Of a stretch of 47,497 nucleotides of DNA, positions 47,159-47,497 are shown piece by piece (the first letter of the stretch is position 1; each line of letters begins with the position of its first letter). The position numbers and the translations under genes are program-made. The DNA is from Ardenticatenales bacterium. GTDB taxonomy: Bacteria > Chloroflexota > Anaerolineae > Promineifilales > Promineifilaceae. The notes below the pieces were generated by a model. That model was not told where the DNA came from and made no database searches. It saw nothing but the letters and a program-made list of their open reading frames with translations. The stretch covers positions 1 to 47,497 of the forward strand of contig JACKBM010000055.1 in assembly GCA_020634575.1 (NCBI GenBank), given 5' to 3'.

Positions 47159-47497
47159 TATCGCGAGCCGCTTTGGGTTCAGACCCAAAGAGGTGGAGCG
47201 TTTCCTGAAATTTGCCGTGGTTGGTACCATCGGTTTTATTGTTGATTTTGGAACGTTGACAGTTTTGGTTGAGCTGTTTGGCCTGCCAACCTTGCTGGCC
47301 AATACTATCTCCTTTTCGGCGGCGGTAACCAGCAATTTTCTTTTTAATCGCTACTGGACTTACCCTGATTCCCGTTCCAAGCCGCTGCATTCTCAGCTCG
47401 GGCAATTTACTGCTGTCAACGTCCTGGGATTGGGCATCAACAGCCTGCTGTTGTTCCTGCTGGAAGCGCCCTTCAATAAGCTGCTTGAGTTCAGTCA
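47130..47497 (+). CDS. GtrA-family membrane protein, 3' end outside window
   Basis: About 122 codons visible, running off the right edge. Two starts are possible, ATG 47,130 and ATG 47,139; both overlap the ligase gene. FLKFAVVGTIGFIVDFGTLTVL opens the first membrane helix, then TISFSAAVTSNFLFNRYWTY, the GtrA core with SNFxxNRxWT, and a third helix FTAVNVLGLGINSLLLFLL. GtrA proteins are thought to flip or carry undecaprenyl-linked sugars for glycan modification. This agrees with the two preceding genes. Confidence 0.9.
   Translation, partial: MGIMILRVSDIASRFGFRPKEVERFLKFAVVGTIGFIVDFGTLTVLVELFGLPTLLANTISFSAAVTSNFLFNRYWTYPDSRSKPLHSQLGQFTAVNVLGLGINSLLLFLLEAPFNKLLEFS

Overview
The window looks like a chromosomal piece of a Chloroflexota bacterium, probably from the Anaerolineae/Caldilineae/Promineifilales side. 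This is an inference from protein style (V4R protein, NatAB-type exporter, a ~1445-residue RpoC with a long coiled-coil insertion, a giant acidic TPR protein) and from an estimated ~58-60 % G+C outside one A+T-rich patch. No rRNA, tRNA, CRISPR array or intact insertion sequence was found. Most of the window is ordinary single-copy core chromosome.

Layout. 1-3,100: partial quinone oxidoreductase (-), DtxR/MntR-type regulator (+), then a sortase and its apparent LPxSG-tailed substrate (-). 3,100-9,350 (all -): SIRT5-like sirtuin, MgtE with a structured leader, V4R protein, AzlCD amino-acid exporter, ABC-2/NatAB-type exporter. 9,400-13,470: a damaged zone with a frameshifted lipocalin-like gene, a frameshifted Xaa-Pro peptidase and ~2.3 kb of A+T-rich DNA holding one shredded gene. 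13,470-16,230 (-): selD, read through an in-frame UGA (selenocysteine), and a two-domain protein of unknown function that follows it by 4 nt and is itself frameshifted. 16,380-21,250 (+): two FHA proteins, a short-chain dehydrogenase lacking the catalytic Tyr/Lys, an unknown protein and an MsbA-like ABC exporter. 21,260-24,940 (+): membrane pyrophosphatase behind a promoter-terminator leader, then a histone-deacetylase-family enzyme. 25,108-31,110 (+): a 2000-residue acidic protein capped by TPR-like helices and filled with Trp-Leu and Asp-Leu-Phe short motifs. 31,200-37,420: ndk, rsfS (-), xseA-xseB-ftsY, prfB with its programmed +1 frameshift, and a basic/coiled-coil/PH-like/zinc-ribbon protein. 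37,500-42,210: rpoC without rpoB, behind a strong promoter and an early terminator. 42,215-44,313 (-): polyprenyl synthase and type 2 IPP isomerase. 44,621-end (+): UXS-like epimerase, O-antigen-ligase-like protein and a partial GtrA protein, the start of a surface-glycan cluster.

How the parts fit. Several pieces concern the cell surface (sortase pair, glycan genes, isoprenoid genes that could supply lipid carriers), divalent cations (MntR-like, MgtE), energy and pyrophosphate (HppA), reversible lysine acylation (sirtuin, HDAC) and translation (RsfS, RF2, FtsY, SelD). Two genes depend on non-standard reading of UGA: selD (Sec) and prfB (+1 frameshift). Three genes (mgtE, hppA, rpoC) share an architecture in which an intrinsic-terminator hairpin lies inside the 5' leader. 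The palindrome ACCGGCCGGT is strikingly over-represented across the whole window.

The best candidates for something undescribed are the giant WL/DLF-motif TPR protein, the protein encoded directly behind selD, the structured leaders, and the basic/coiled-coil/PH-like/zinc-ribbon protein. All family assignments come from motif recognition by eye; no database search was run.
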